Shown here in pieces: positions 13,393 to 24,890 of a stretch of 64,000 nucleotides of DNA; position 1 is the first letter of the stretch; each line of letters begins with the position of its first letter. The DNA lies in contig JBCFYV010001001.1 of assembly GCA_039000515.1 (NCBI GenBank), positions 15,687,243 through 15,751,242 of the forward strand, in the 5' to 3' direction. The position numbers and the translations under genes were made by a program. This stretch comes from Timema cristinae. Lineage: Eukaryota; Arthropoda; Insecta; Phasmatodea; Timematidae. A model generated the notes under the pieces. That model searched no databases. It was not told where the DNA came from and saw only the letters and a program-made list of their open reading frames with translations.

Positions 13393-13548
13393 ATATATAT
13401 TAAATATATATATATATATATAATATATATTATTATATATTTTATATATATAAATATTATATAAAATATAATAATAATGGTTCCTTCCATCACAGCCTGG
13501 AAAACCTCAAGCTTCAAAACCAAGCATGAGCATAATGTATTATATAGG

Positions 13549-13830
13549 GGTGACCTGGTGGTCTAGGGTAAGTGTCAGACTTCTGTGCTGGCGGCCGGGG
13601 TTCAATCCTCGGTCCCGGCACAGATTTATCTGATTATCAAACCCTTCCTTCACCTCTGACAAGACATCTTGTGAATGTGGGGAATACCAGGCCGCCACTG
13701 TGGTTCGGATTCCACGTTAAACTGTAGGTCCTTCATTTCATCTCACAATCATCCTACCATTACACATTAGCATAAGTGCGTAAACCCGAACGGGTAGTAA
13801 GACGTGGTGCTAATACTACTATAATAATAA
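13549..13830 (+). mobile_element. SINE-A, full length with 11-bp target-site duplication
   Basis: A box and B box are present (GGTCTAGGGTAAG, GGGTTCAATCCTC), with the standard body and 3' end. The flanks 13538-13548 and 13831-13841 are both TATTATATAGG, an exact target-site duplication. Confidence 0.85.
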
Positions 13831-13841
13831 TATTATATAGG

Positions 13842-16800
13842 CTGATAGGCTTTATGTTCACGGTTTTCCAGAATAAATGACACAAAATATACAATATAAA
13901 TTCTGGGGCGTTGCACGAAATATATTTTGGCGGGGAGGGGGAAATCAGTGTTTTTCCAAACTCCAAGCATTTCAAAATTAGAAAAATTCCCAAGTAACAA
14001 AAGAGAGTACAAGAAGGCAATATTGAGAACGTGTAGGGGGGAGGGCGGGGCAGAGGAGGCTCCCATTTTTTTTAAATTTGGGGTGCTAATCAAGCCTTGA
14101 ACCAAGCTTTTAAGGCAACTGTATTTTTAAATTTATTTATTTGCCTTTTTCAGTGCAGCTTGAATTATTATTTATTTCAGTTTACCTGCATCTGAGCTAA
14201 ATATCCAATTGAGCTTAACTATATTTATTTAGATTTGTAGATATTGTTCAAATCGTGTATTTTAGATTAAACAAATTTAACTAACTTTATTACAGCGGTT
14301 TCCTACAATTTGTAGTTTATGACCACAACTTTTCTCTCTGCGGCCATTGCGACCCTCTGATAACTTTAAAACGTTCAAATCCTAGTTTTTAAGTTTTTTC
14401 ACTGTAAGTTATATTAATACCAGCCCAGACTATCTACAGTTAGCTACACCAGTGGGATAGGTGAAATTGAGAGGAAATGTACACTTATTTGCTTAGAGGG
14501 ACTTCACCAACAAACTAAACCAAAAGATGTGACACCCGCATGTCCACTAATGCTTGTTTTAATTAGAATAAATTGCGTGCATTAATGATTATACATGACT
14601 AATATGTAGTAAAATAGAATCAACAAGTCCGGGGTAAGGATGATTTTATATTATGCTATCAGCATTACAAGTCAGCAAGAAGCTATCAGAATGGAATAGC
14701 CAAAAGGAACCTAAACAGTAACTAGGTCATTTTTAGCACCTTAATTTACATTTCTATTATAATTTCGCATCTTCTTATAATCATTAAAATCCTTGAAAAA
14801 GTAAATATAAAGCTAAAACTTCTATATTGTGACTCCCCCACTCCAAAACATGCTGCGACCCCCAAGTTGGAAACCGCTGTTTTATTATAACATGGTTGGA
14901 AGCAATATTTATCTAGTAAGCTCTCGAAGATGTAGAACTCACTCGTAATTTTATCACAAAATTAACAATTTGGCCATGTTAGTTTAAAAACATTTTCAAC
15001 TGTAAAATAAAGCAATAAAAGTGGAAGTTATTGATATCTCTACAGTATTTTGATACCTGTCTACCAATATACTGCTTTATAACCTCATAGAAGTTGCCCT
15101 AAAATGTTAATACTGGTACGTCAATAAACTATTCAAAACATATTATAATTTAGTGCTTGAGGGTGAAGGGGCTTCCCCTGACATGATTGACTGACTGGCA
15201 AATTCAAAATCAGCATGCTAAGCAACATGGTTGTATGAAATTTCATGCAAATCAAACACTAAATAACTAATTTAAAAATGTATTCCAAATATAAAAATGT
15301 TAAAGGGTGAAAAAATAACTTTTTTTTGTTGTTTAATGTAGTCTACTTAAGCAAATGAAAAATTATAAGAGTTGTAACAATTTTCTTCCTTCATTGTTGC
15401 TTTGAGCCTATTTAAATTGCTTTCATGAAAACTATTTTGTTAAACATTGAAATAAGGTACATTATTTCAATTCACACTAGTATGGATACTTGTTAGAAAC
15501 ATTAATGTGTATTTAAGAAGCCAAACATTAACACTAACCTCACTGTCCTTTCATTTCATAAGTCTGAGCTTTCGATAATAAAATAATAAATAGTTCAGCT
15601 ATATATGATAATCTGAATCATAAAACTGTGACAGTCTAGCAGCCACAAAAGTCACAACCAAAAACACTAAATCATAAACAAAACATTTACTGACAATGTA
15701 GCCACTTCAAGCATCACTAGCTGAGTGAAATCTGGTTACTGGACAGCTCATGTTCCCTTATGATCCGTTTCCATACCACACTCAACACATACTCATCGGC
15801 CATTGTCTTTGCCTACGACATTGGCACTACTAGACTACTTGATTAACTAAGATTTCTACAATCTACTACAGAAGGAATCACCTTTCAATGTTTGATGATT
15901 TTTGAACTTGGGATTTTTTGTAGAGGGGTTGGGAACGGTTGGGAAATTTTAAATTTTTCTGTCTAATTCTGTTGTTAAGGACGTACATAATAGAAAGTAA
16001 TGGGGTACAGAATAAGCCTAGAATTTTCCAACTCCGATTCCCAAATCTCACATAATTCCCAACTTTCAAGCTTTTAACAACATTTTGGGAGGCCGAGGGG
16101 GGTGAATATAATAAACAATAAATGACTGTAAGCAATCACCCAAGGATGCTACACATTACATATCAAGAATGATTAAATAAATTTAGCATTTGAAAGCACT
16201 TTTTACAGCCATTATATATATATATAATCTTCTCTTTTTTTTATATAAAAAAATTTTAGGCAGTTTATTGTGTTTTAATTTCTTGGCTATTTGAACTAGT
16301 TTAGTCATTATTAATACAGAAAAAAGGCATTATTATATAGAACTTAAATTGGCAAAACTTATTACTTTGAATAACCTACATTAATATGCACATGGAAAAA
16401 ATAGTTTAACGATCTTCAATTTAGTGAAAACTGCAATTATTATTTTCAATTAAATTATTTTATGTTTTTATATGAGAGAGAGAAAGGAGGTGGGTAAGAG
16501 AGATGTATTTATTTGAATAAATTTAATAAAAATAACTGAAGCATTCTTATCCAAATAAGATGTAACTTATAAACTTATATATAATCACTTTCCAATGTTT
16601 TTAGGCACTTTGAATTATTTAGTGATTAGGCTGAGGTTGAGTTAATCTAGGGTCAAGGAGAAGGAAACACAATATTATAGTAAATGCATCCTATTTACGT
16701 GGGAGTGTATTGGAAAACTATAGAAAGAGAACACTTGTGGAAAGCCACCTAAAAATATGTAAAAATTATATATATTTTTATTGTCTAGGTAAATTATTAA

Positions 16801-16930
16801 TAAACCTACCTTTTTTTGTAAACTCGAGTTTATTGCGGCATGATCCTAGTAATTTTTTAGATAAATATTTTTGGTCTGATTCACCAACAGATTCAAGTCC
16901 TCATCAAAGTTTAGCTTTATATAATATACG
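13842..16930. other. No gene seen
   Basis: AT-rich sequence with poly-T runs. Minus-strand frames near 13.8-14.1 and 15.9-16.1 kb have no domain. A GTGACTCCCCCACTCC patch is near 14830. Confidence 0.45.
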
Positions 16931-16932
16931 TA

Positions 16933-17222
16933 GGTGACTTGGTGGTCTAGGGGTAAGGTGTCAGACATGTGTTGAAGCTTCGGGGTTCAATCCTCGGTCC
17001 CGGCAAAGATTTTTCTGATTACCAAACCCTTCCTTCACCTCTGACAAGACATGTATTAATCACAACTTGTGAACTTGGGGAATGCCAGGCCTCCACAGTG
17101 ATTCGGATTCCACGTTAAACTGTAAGTCCTCCATTTGATCTCACAATCACCCTACCATTACACATTAGCGAAAGTGCGTATAACCCGAACGGGTAGTAAG
17201 ACGCGGTGCTAATAATAATAAT
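16933..17222 (+). mobile_element. SINE-A with altered anticodon region
   Basis: A box TGGTCTAGGGGTAAGG, B box GGGGTTCAATCCTC, 3' end CCCGAACGGGTAGTAAGACG. The region between the boxes (ATGTGTTGAAGCTTC) differs from other copies, and an extra GTATTAATCACAA block follows the ACAAGACAT segment. Confidence 0.8.
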
Positions 17223-17509
17223 ATAAAATATATGCTCACTTTGAAATAATATATTATTATATGTCACATGACTTACACTAATGAACAATGCAATTATCAG
17301 TTTTGGTAAATATTTCTCTCTCTCTCTCACTTTATCTCTCTCATATATATAAGATCACAACTTATTTAGGCGTATACAATATATTTATCTTTATAATACA
17401 TTTAATCTCCATTGTAAAATCATTAGACGCCTGTTCTTTATTAGAATAAATAATATACATTTTGAAAGGATAATTTAGGCCCTAATATTTTTTCTATTAC
17501 AGAGAAGAC

Positions 17510-17750
17510 ATGTGTGATACGGAGTACATGTCCGGTGTGGTAGAACTCCCTCCTTCCCCAATTGATAACATTATTAGACATAAGTATTCTGATGTTGAAT
17601 GTACCGATTCAGAATTCTAAAACTCGAAAGAAGATGATAGTTGTGAGATTAATTCAATTGAAAATGAAAATTTTTGAGCTGTATTGGAAAGTAACGATGG
17701 CATACCTAGATTATTGATGAGAAAAATACCTCCGTCAAAAATAATATAAC
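17510..17750 (+). pseudogene. Broken exon-like reading frame, possibly transposase N-terminus
   Basis: A pyrimidine tract and acceptor-like TTTTCTATTACAG end at 17502. An ATG at 17510 opens a frame reading MCDTEYMSGVVELPPSPIDN, then an acidic segment ending DSEF before a TAA. The same frame continues as NSKEDDSCEINSIENENF, TGA, AVLESNDGIPRLLMRKIPPS. Only two stops occur in about 80 codons of this AT-rich DNA. The acidic, Ser-rich composition resembles N-termini of piggyBac-like transposases, but this is a weak inference. No catalytic domain follows. Confidence 0.35.
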
Positions 17751-17869
17751 AGGAAATGTAGATAGATATTTAATATTTTCTTAATCAAATGTAAAGAATC
17801 CCACAATTTGTAACATGGGTAGGTACCAACTGTGAAAAAAATTACATCCGTGAAGTTCGCCCCCCACCC

Positions 17870-18310
17870 CCAATTTAAAAATTCAAGATTTTATGATTGC
17901 ATTTGTTTGTTCTTCGCTTGTTCAGGATTATTCCTCAAAAAATTTCTTTTGTCCTGTTCTGATAGGCCCACAAATGATCATTTGTTCCGTTTTGATAATC
18001 TCACAAATGGTATGTTTACATTGGTAGTGTTAACTTTATGATACCTCCCTCCCACTAATGAAAATTTAAATTTTTATGGTTTCAATCGTTTGTTCCTTGT
18101 TTGTTTCAGATTGTTCAATCTTATTTTTACGTTTTGATACAACCTCAAAATTAATTATACTTTTACATTTGACATCTATGAATTCTGTCTTTTCCCCTTT
18201 TAATTTTTTTTATGATTACAATACTTTTTCTTCGTTTGTTCCAGATTGTTCTAAGTTTTTGCCGTTTTGATACACTCACAAATGATATGTTTACTTTGGA
18301 CCTCACCATC
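17870..18310 (+). repeat. Degenerate tandem repeat, about three units
   Basis: Repeated blocks: TTTGTTC...TTGTTC(A/C)AGATTGTTC at 17907, 18090 and 18236, and CGTTTTGATA...CTCACAAATG at 17988 and 18263, with a degraded middle version at 18131. The unit is about 140 bp. Confidence 0.5.
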
Positions 18311-18351
18311 CTTTCCACCTAAAAACACACACACACATATATATATATACA

Positions 18352-18702
18352 CATGGTGGCTACAGACAGGGAAAACCTGGAAAAGTCAGGGAATTTTTGG
18401 ATGATAGGGAAATGTCAGGAAATTAACTAAAAATAAGGAAAAGTCAGAGAATTAAAAAATATGTCTAAAATATCCCATTAATTTCACAACTAAATACTAA
18501 AACAAAAGGTAGTAGTACCTAAATAAAATAAAATTTCAATTTTTAAAATAAGGGATAAAACCGTTTCTGTTTAGTAGATACAAACTTTTTTAATATGTGA
18601 TCAATAATAAATAAAACAACTCATTGTCTTCCATTAAAACTGGAAAACCTGGAAAAGTCAGGGAATTTTGTAAAATATATTTTGTACACACCCTGATTTA
18701 GC
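18352..18702 (+). mobile_element. GGGAAAACCTG-type MITE, complete
   Basis: It begins CATGGTGGCTACAGACAGGG and ends TTTTGTACACACCCTG, an imperfect inverted match to the start. GGAAAAGTCAGGGAATTTT-like blocks occur near both ends. About 350 bp, no coding capacity. The internal AT-rich body is nearly shared with the copy at 63.44 kb. Confidence 0.65.
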
Positions 18703-21471
18703 ATCTCGTATTACTACCCGTTTAGGCTACTATATACACTGATAATATTTATGAAAATTTACGGCTGCATATCAAATAACTCTCTGTATCAACATGTGAA
18801 AGTAAATCTAATAACTTTTATTTTTCATTTAAGGCCTTTTCTATGAAAATTGAACTGTATGCCTACTACCTAACTGAATTAAATAAAAATCAATAACTTA
18901 TCCATCTATACACATGGCAATAAATATGTATGTGAATAGGTTGTATCCATTAAAATGTGACATTTAAAAAACAATCAAGTTTGGGTGACCCTCATGTAAG
19001 TTAACAGTGACGTTACGTTCTGTAGAAATGATGTGTTCTAGTAATGCATTACCATATTGAGTGAGACTCATAACTCGAAAATTGGGAGATATATTTCAAT
19101 TTTTTTTAAACTGTTATTTAATTTAACCACTAAATCAATAAAATCATGTATTACTGCACAGTTATTTAATTTTATCCAAACAAAATACAACAAAACATAT
19201 TTAGTTTGGACTTGGTTTTACACAAAAATAACACTACTGAATTTTGTTTTTAAATAAGTGCCTGGAAAAAAAAAATGTCGACACCCATCGACTATCTTTA
19301 TTGCTAGACATTTCTTCAACAAATTCTTAGAGCTACATCTTTACTCTCATTCTTAGATCTGCACTATACCAACAAGATCCCACGCTTAATTTCCGTTACT
19401 AGGTGTCATTAATATCTCAACACACACATTAAAACCTCATTTGATATTTGACAGAAATTATTTTAATTAAATTAATTTTAATTAAATTAATTTTAATTAA
19501 AATAATTTCAGTCAAAATATTGCAAATATCATGTGAATAAATAAATAAATTTGTATAAACACTTTATTCTAACTTTATTGGTATCAGTAATATTGGTTGA
19601 AGACCACTTAAAGCTTGCACAAAAATAAAATATTAGGTGATGGACTGGTGCAGAAGCAGAACAGAAAAATAAAATGAGTCACCGTTTTCCGCCATATATT
19701 CAAACCAGACTTGCCCCATTTTGTAAACTGTATTTTAGTAACCTCAATTAAAGTACTATGTTATATGAGGGTTACATGTATACTAAATTATAAAATTAAT
19801 AAACATAATGGTCTAAAGAGCATGTCAATGTTTTTTTCTAGGACCTAAACACTTCCCAGATAAAATTTAAGTGATTCATGCAATTTTGTGAAATATTACA
19901 CTGCTCCCACCTGGCTACTTTATAATTCCATGCAGTTGGCTACACTTTTTTTTGGAAAACAATGCACTTACTTATAACCTCACATATAATATTTGCTGAT
20001 TTGAGTGCAGTACATGCATCAATAAGTGAAAATAAAAATGCATTGCTTCATGTTGAGATACTTTTCGAGTTAGACAGTGGTTCGGAAACTAACCTGTCGT
20101 AAGTGTGAGGTATACCTGTATAGTTCAAACTCAGACGTTACTTCAAGGGCTAAAGTTATCTTTGTTCCATTTTAAAAAGAAGTAGAATTAAGACAAATTA
20201 AACTGTTTTACCATATTTAAAAAAATACAACAAAATTGAAAACACGTAAAGCAGACCCTATGAGCGTTGTTTGATTTTTAAATACATTTTGATATGCCAA
20301 GTTATTTAGCTCATTTTGAGTAATTCAATAAGTGAATAAGATGTTTTTTGATCATTTATCAATTTGGCATTATTTGTCTTTGTGACAGATGCTATTTACA
20401 CATCATCAACAGTTTGATCTATATTTTTTTCTAGTACTATGTCTTACTATCCATTCAAGCCATATGTTAGTATAATTATTGCCACTATATTAATCATATC
20501 TTAAACAATAAGTTAAACACATAACGAAAGGTGAATATTTAAAAGTGAAAGCCATAAAAAGCCGAGAAAATATGTCGGTCACATTTTCATTTTGCTTTCA
20601 TATCATTGGAATTGCAAATGACACTTGACAGTCCAAGCTCTAAGAAAGAGTAATCAAATAAATGGCTCTCTCACCATCGAGCATTTGTACATTGCAAAAT
20701 AAGATATTAAAATCATATTCGTAAACTTATTTTTTTAATTGGTTAACAATAACGTTTCTTCATTAACAATAGATGGAAAAACATAATTATATGAGTCATG
20801 GTGACTTTAACTACTATAGCAAGATTCTGGTAGGAAGGAACAATTAGACAATACTTATTTTCATGTGTTGAACAGTGATAATATTATATTGGTTTATTAT
20901 TAATTATCAGAAGTATCCGACTTGTCTTGGTTTCAAACAGATAGAAGAAAAAAAACTTTTAGTTTTATTTCTTCTGACCCAATTTTTAATAAATTAAAAA
21001 AAAAAATTAGTTAAAAATTTTAAAATTCCATCTTCAAGATGCACAGGGTCTACTAATTTTAAAATTTCAGCCTTTCGCGTGTGATGGATATCGTACAATG
21101 CTCATCATGACAGACAGACGTATACTCTTCATTTTATAAATATAGAAAATATATAGTTTCATAGCTATTAATATTGTCTATGAAAAGTGACTATTCAGAT
21201 CACATGGCTTTACATATAAATAAATATGGGAACATTGTTTTAGTAATTCTTATATCAGTCCAACCACTCCCTCTTCCGACTGTATTCATACTACTGGTAT
21301 ATCCATAATTGGTTCTGTCTTAGTGGCAATTTAAATAAATAGCCTGCACTAATATAAGCTTGGTTTACTTGACCTAATTGCATGTCTGTCATTTAGTTTT
21401 GGGAGAGGTGCTTGCTTCCATGCATGATTATGATTGTTGGGATGATATGTGTGTGTATGTATATATATCAG
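18703..21471. other. No gene seen
   Basis: AT-rich apart from the palindrome at 19.45 kb. Short frames only. Confidence 0.45.
19449..19514. repeat. AT-rich near-perfect palindrome
   Basis: TGACAGAAATTATTTTAATT at the left mirrors AATTAAAATAATTTCAGTCA at the right with one mismatch. The centre is a TTTTAATTAAATTAA repeat. Confidence 0.75.
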
Positions 21472-21888
21472 GGTGTCTACCATTCGGGAAAATCAGGAAA
21501 AACGGGAATTAGCCAGGAATTTGAAGTGATCGGGGAAAAACGAGAATAAGTCGGGAATTTGGTAAATTACAACAAAATTCAGGGAAAATGTTGTTTTACT
21601 AAGAATATTAAATATAATAATCACTAAATCTGTAAATAATAATGTTAATCAAACTGTAGTTGTTTGTAGCTGTGTAATATATTTTATAATTCCTAGTAAA
21701 CAATGTTAATACAAATTTCAAAACACTGTTTATTTAAATTTTAAAAATTATTATTAATAAAAAAGATTATTAGAAAAATGAAGGGGGAGTTAGAAGGATG
21801 TGACATACTTTTTAGTCGGGAATATCAGGAAATGATCAGGGGAAATCAGGGAAAAGTCGGGAATTTCATTGGTTAAGTTGAGTAGACA
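21472..21888 (+). mobile_element. CGGGAAAATC-type MITE, subfamily 2, copy 1
   Basis: It starts CAGGGTGTCTACCATTCGGG and ends AGTTGAGTAGACAC, inverted relative to the start. Internal blocks include GGGAATTAGCCAGGAATTTG and AGTCGGGAATTT. A (CA)n tract (21890-21931) immediately follows the right end. Confidence 0.65.
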
Positions 21889-21889
21889 C

Positions 21890-21895
21890 ACACAC

Positions 21896-21931
<36 letters not shown>
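21890..21931. repeat. (CA)n microsatellite
   Basis: About 20 CA repeats with one CG interruption, directly after a MITE end GTAGACAC, from which it may have grown. Confidence 0.9.
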
Positions 21932-21934
<3 letters not shown>

Positions 21935-22109
21935 TTGAGAGGAAATACTTACTGAATAATCATTAAAATTAAATGATTGTAGTACTCACAAAGTTTATTT
22001 TACGTTCAGTGTACATACACATGGGCACAAATAATGTCTAATCTGTATTCATTTTCATGCCATGTGTTCTGCAACATATCTCATATCCATTAAGCTGGTA
22101 ACTTTCAAA

Positions 22110-22276
22110 GAATGTGGGGAATACCAGGCCTCCACTGTGGTTCGGATTCCACGTTAAACTGTAGGTCCTTCATTTCATCTCACAATCACCCTACCATTAC
22201 ACATTAGCATAAGTGCGTATAACCCGAATGGGTAGTAAGACGCGGTGCTAATAATAATAATAATAATAATAATAAC
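22110..22276 (+). mobile_element. SINE-A, 5'-truncated
   Basis: It begins inside the body at GAATGTGGGGAATACCAGG, lacks the tRNA-like head, and ends with CCCGAATGGGTAGTAAGACG and (TAA)n. Confidence 0.8.
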
Positions 22277-22289
22277 AACTTTCAAAGGT

Positions 22290-22480
22290 TATACTTTATC
22301 TTTGACATACCCCCATAAGAAGAAATCCAATGTGGTATTGTTGGGAGAGTGTGTAGGCCGAGGAACTGGACAATCATGACCTATCTAACGGTCGGGGATT
22401 GTGTTATTCAGGAAATCTCAGACATCATAGCTCCAATTGGGCGAGGCACCGTCCTGCTGAAAAAAAATAGGGATGGCTGC
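22290..22480 (-). pseudogene. Mariner-type DDE transposase fragment
   Basis: Read on the minus strand, one frame gives FQQDGASPNWSYDV, then DFLNNTIPDR, then HSPNNTTLDFFLWGYVKDK, with in-frame stops after DV and after PDR. This matches the second and third acidic blocks typical of arthropod Tc1/mariner-superfamily transposases (QQDGAPPH and SPDLTPLDFFLWG). It is a decayed fragment with no inverted repeats visible. A plus-strand reading frame at 22349-22543 is its shadow. Confidence 0.7.
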
Positions 22481-22697
22481 TTGACTATTCTCTGTGATAG
22501 GCACGGCAAAGATTTGAATCATACCTGGTATACCACTTTCTGATAGCGAAGAAAAACAATATAACAATCAGATTCATACGGTTCTGTGAGTCATCCTTGT
22601 TTGGTAAACATGCATCTTAAGCTAGTTCATTCATTTATTCGACACCACCTCAGTTCACATCAGGTCTAGTTTCTGAGACTCTTCTGTATTGTTATTC

Positions 22698-23142
22698 CAG
22701 GGTGTCTACCATACGGGAAAATCAAGGAAAACTGGAATTAGCCGGGAATTTGAAGTGGTTGGGGGGAAAACGGGAATAAGTCGGGAATTCTGTTAAATAA
22801 AAAAATATATCTGGGAACATGTTGTTTTACTCAAAATATGAAATATAATAATCATTAAATCAGTAAATTACAATGTGATTCAAACTGCCTTTTTTTGTTA
22901 GTAGCTTTGTAATATATTTTATAATTTTTATAATTCCTAAAGACCATGTTAGTAAAAAAATGTTTATTTGGATTTTAAAACTTATTATTACTATTCATAA
23001 AAAAGGTTAACAAAAACCATGGGGATTGGGGGAAGAGAGATAGAAGGGTGTGACATACTTTTGAGTTGGGAATTTTAGGAAATGATCAGGGGAAATCAGG
23101 GAAATAGTCGGGAATTTCATTGGTCAAGTTGAGAGGACACCA
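22698..23142 (+). mobile_element. CGGGAAAATC-type MITE, subfamily 2, copy 2
   Basis: It starts CAGGGTGTCTACCATACGGG and ends AGTTGAGAGGACACCATG. It is closely related to the copy 1.2 kb upstream, including its internal block with GGGTGTGACATACTTTT. Confidence 0.65.
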
Positions 23143-23510
23143 TGTTGTTTCATTCCAAGTTCTCTTGCTCCTTGTCTGATTGACTTCTTGGTGCTTCTTT
23201 TTATAATGAACTCAACACATTTTCTGACGGACACTTCCAAGAAATTGGGGTTTCTTCCACCATGTCCTTTTAACACACTACCGGTCGCTAAAAATTGATC
23301 ACCCCACTTTTAAATTTGTCTAAAATGTTGGAGGATTTTTACTACGACACAACGGAAATTTCTTTGCACCTAAGTGACTAAATCTTATTTATGCTTACCA
23401 CCACACAACCTATGCTTGCTTGGAGTCGCCATTTACTGTAACACCATTGTGGCTCTGACGGTCACTGCAAAATTTTCACAGAAAATTTATGAGTCTCTGC
23501 TTTCGTTCTA

Positions 23511-23793
23511 TCCAGAATCAAAGCTGTACAACCTTAAATGCAAAAAAAAAATAGACTTTCAAAATGTTGGAGTTTCATGGTGGACACCCTTTTTGTGTGT
23601 GTGTTTGTGTGTATGTATGTATGTAGAAAGCTAAAATTTAGAGGAAATTTACCCCCACATCCAGAATCACAGCTGTACAACCTTAAATGAAAAAAAAAAT
23701 AATAGACTTTCAAAATGTTGGAGTTTCATGGTGGACACCCTTTTTGTGTGTATGTATGTATAAAGCTAAAATTTAGAGGAAATTTACCCCCAC
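23511..23793 (+). repeat. Two-unit tandem duplication, 149-bp period
   Basis: TCCAGAATCAAAGCTGTACA at 23511 and TCCAGAATCACAGCTGTACA at 23660 start near-identical units that both run through TTGGAGTTTCATGGTGGACA, a (GT)n/(GTAT)n stretch, and end AGAGGAAATTTACCCCCAC. The (GT) tract is shorter in unit 2. The plus-strand reading frame 23374-23634 falls in unit 1 and is not credible. Confidence 0.9.
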
Positions 23794-24737
23794 TAACTTA
23801 AAGTAAGAGTGAAAAACCATTAAGCTAAAAGTACCCTTGGTAAATCCAACAAAATAAAAATCCTAGCCATCCCATTCCTTTCAAAACATATAAGATTGAC
23901 GCCTTAGCCAGCATGCCCACAAGTGTGAAGAGGTTCTGATGCTAAGTATATTTTTTCCCACGTAGTCTATTTTTTCTAGTATAGTCATAGATTTAAATCA
24001 AAATTTGGTAGACATGTTTTTTTGACATGGCTTGTTTATATATATATATATATATAATCTGTCAATATAGATTGAAAATTATAAATTTTCAGTAGACCTA
24101 GAATTTACATTGTGTGAATGGGTAGTGTGAAGGAAAGTTGAGCTAGAGAGCACTGAATTTAATCTATTGCTATTTATATTGTGATTAATTTCTCTGGTGG
24201 TGTTGCAGTTTTTAATATTACTCAGATGCACTCTCTCAGTTGCAGGAAACATTTTTTCAACCAAAAAAATCAAACATGACTCCAGTGTAACACATTTTTA
24301 TAGTGTTACCTCTGTATTAAAAGACGTCTGTTTATTAAAATGTGCAATCTTCTTTTTAAAAACAGCTTAGTTATGTCAATAACCTTTAAAAATAAGTGTA
24401 GATATATAATAACCTATTACACCTTTTCTTACTATTATAAATCCTTTTTACTTAATTGTCACTGTTGGAAAGAAAACATTACCTTGGTACACCTTCCACC
24501 GTGGACAGTTTTTTGAAAACTTATAAAATTGCTCTACTTTAATCTAAATGTCTAATATTGCTACATTATCAAATTTGAATCATAATTATTAGATATCATT
24601 AATCACATTTATTATATTAAGTACAGTAGTATGTTGAACTTAAAAAAACCTGTCCAGTCATATTAAAAAACAATGGGACCCTCTTCGAGGCCAGATATTC
24701 TTAGGTGTCACTCTCATGTTATATTAACTTGCCGATG
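23794..24737. other. No gene seen
   Basis: AT-rich with a (TA)n tract near 24040. The minus frame 24079-24273 has no recognisable motif. Confidence 0.45.
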
Positions 24738-24890
24738 ATGGTGGTTTTTCCTGAAAGGCTCTCAACTTTCCTCTCATGCAAATGCGGGTAGATTACCTCT
24801 AAAATGCTTTCTTCCTCGTTCTTACCTTATTAGAGTAATTATTATATATATATGTAAAACCTGAACAAGTAGTAAGACAGGGTGATAAAA
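24738..24890 (+). mobile_element. SINE-C, 5'-truncated
   Basis: Body blocks CCTCTCATGCAAATGCGGG and CTTATTAGAGTAATTATTA, then a degraded shared 3' end (CCTGAACAAGTAGTAAGACA). Confidence 0.55.
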
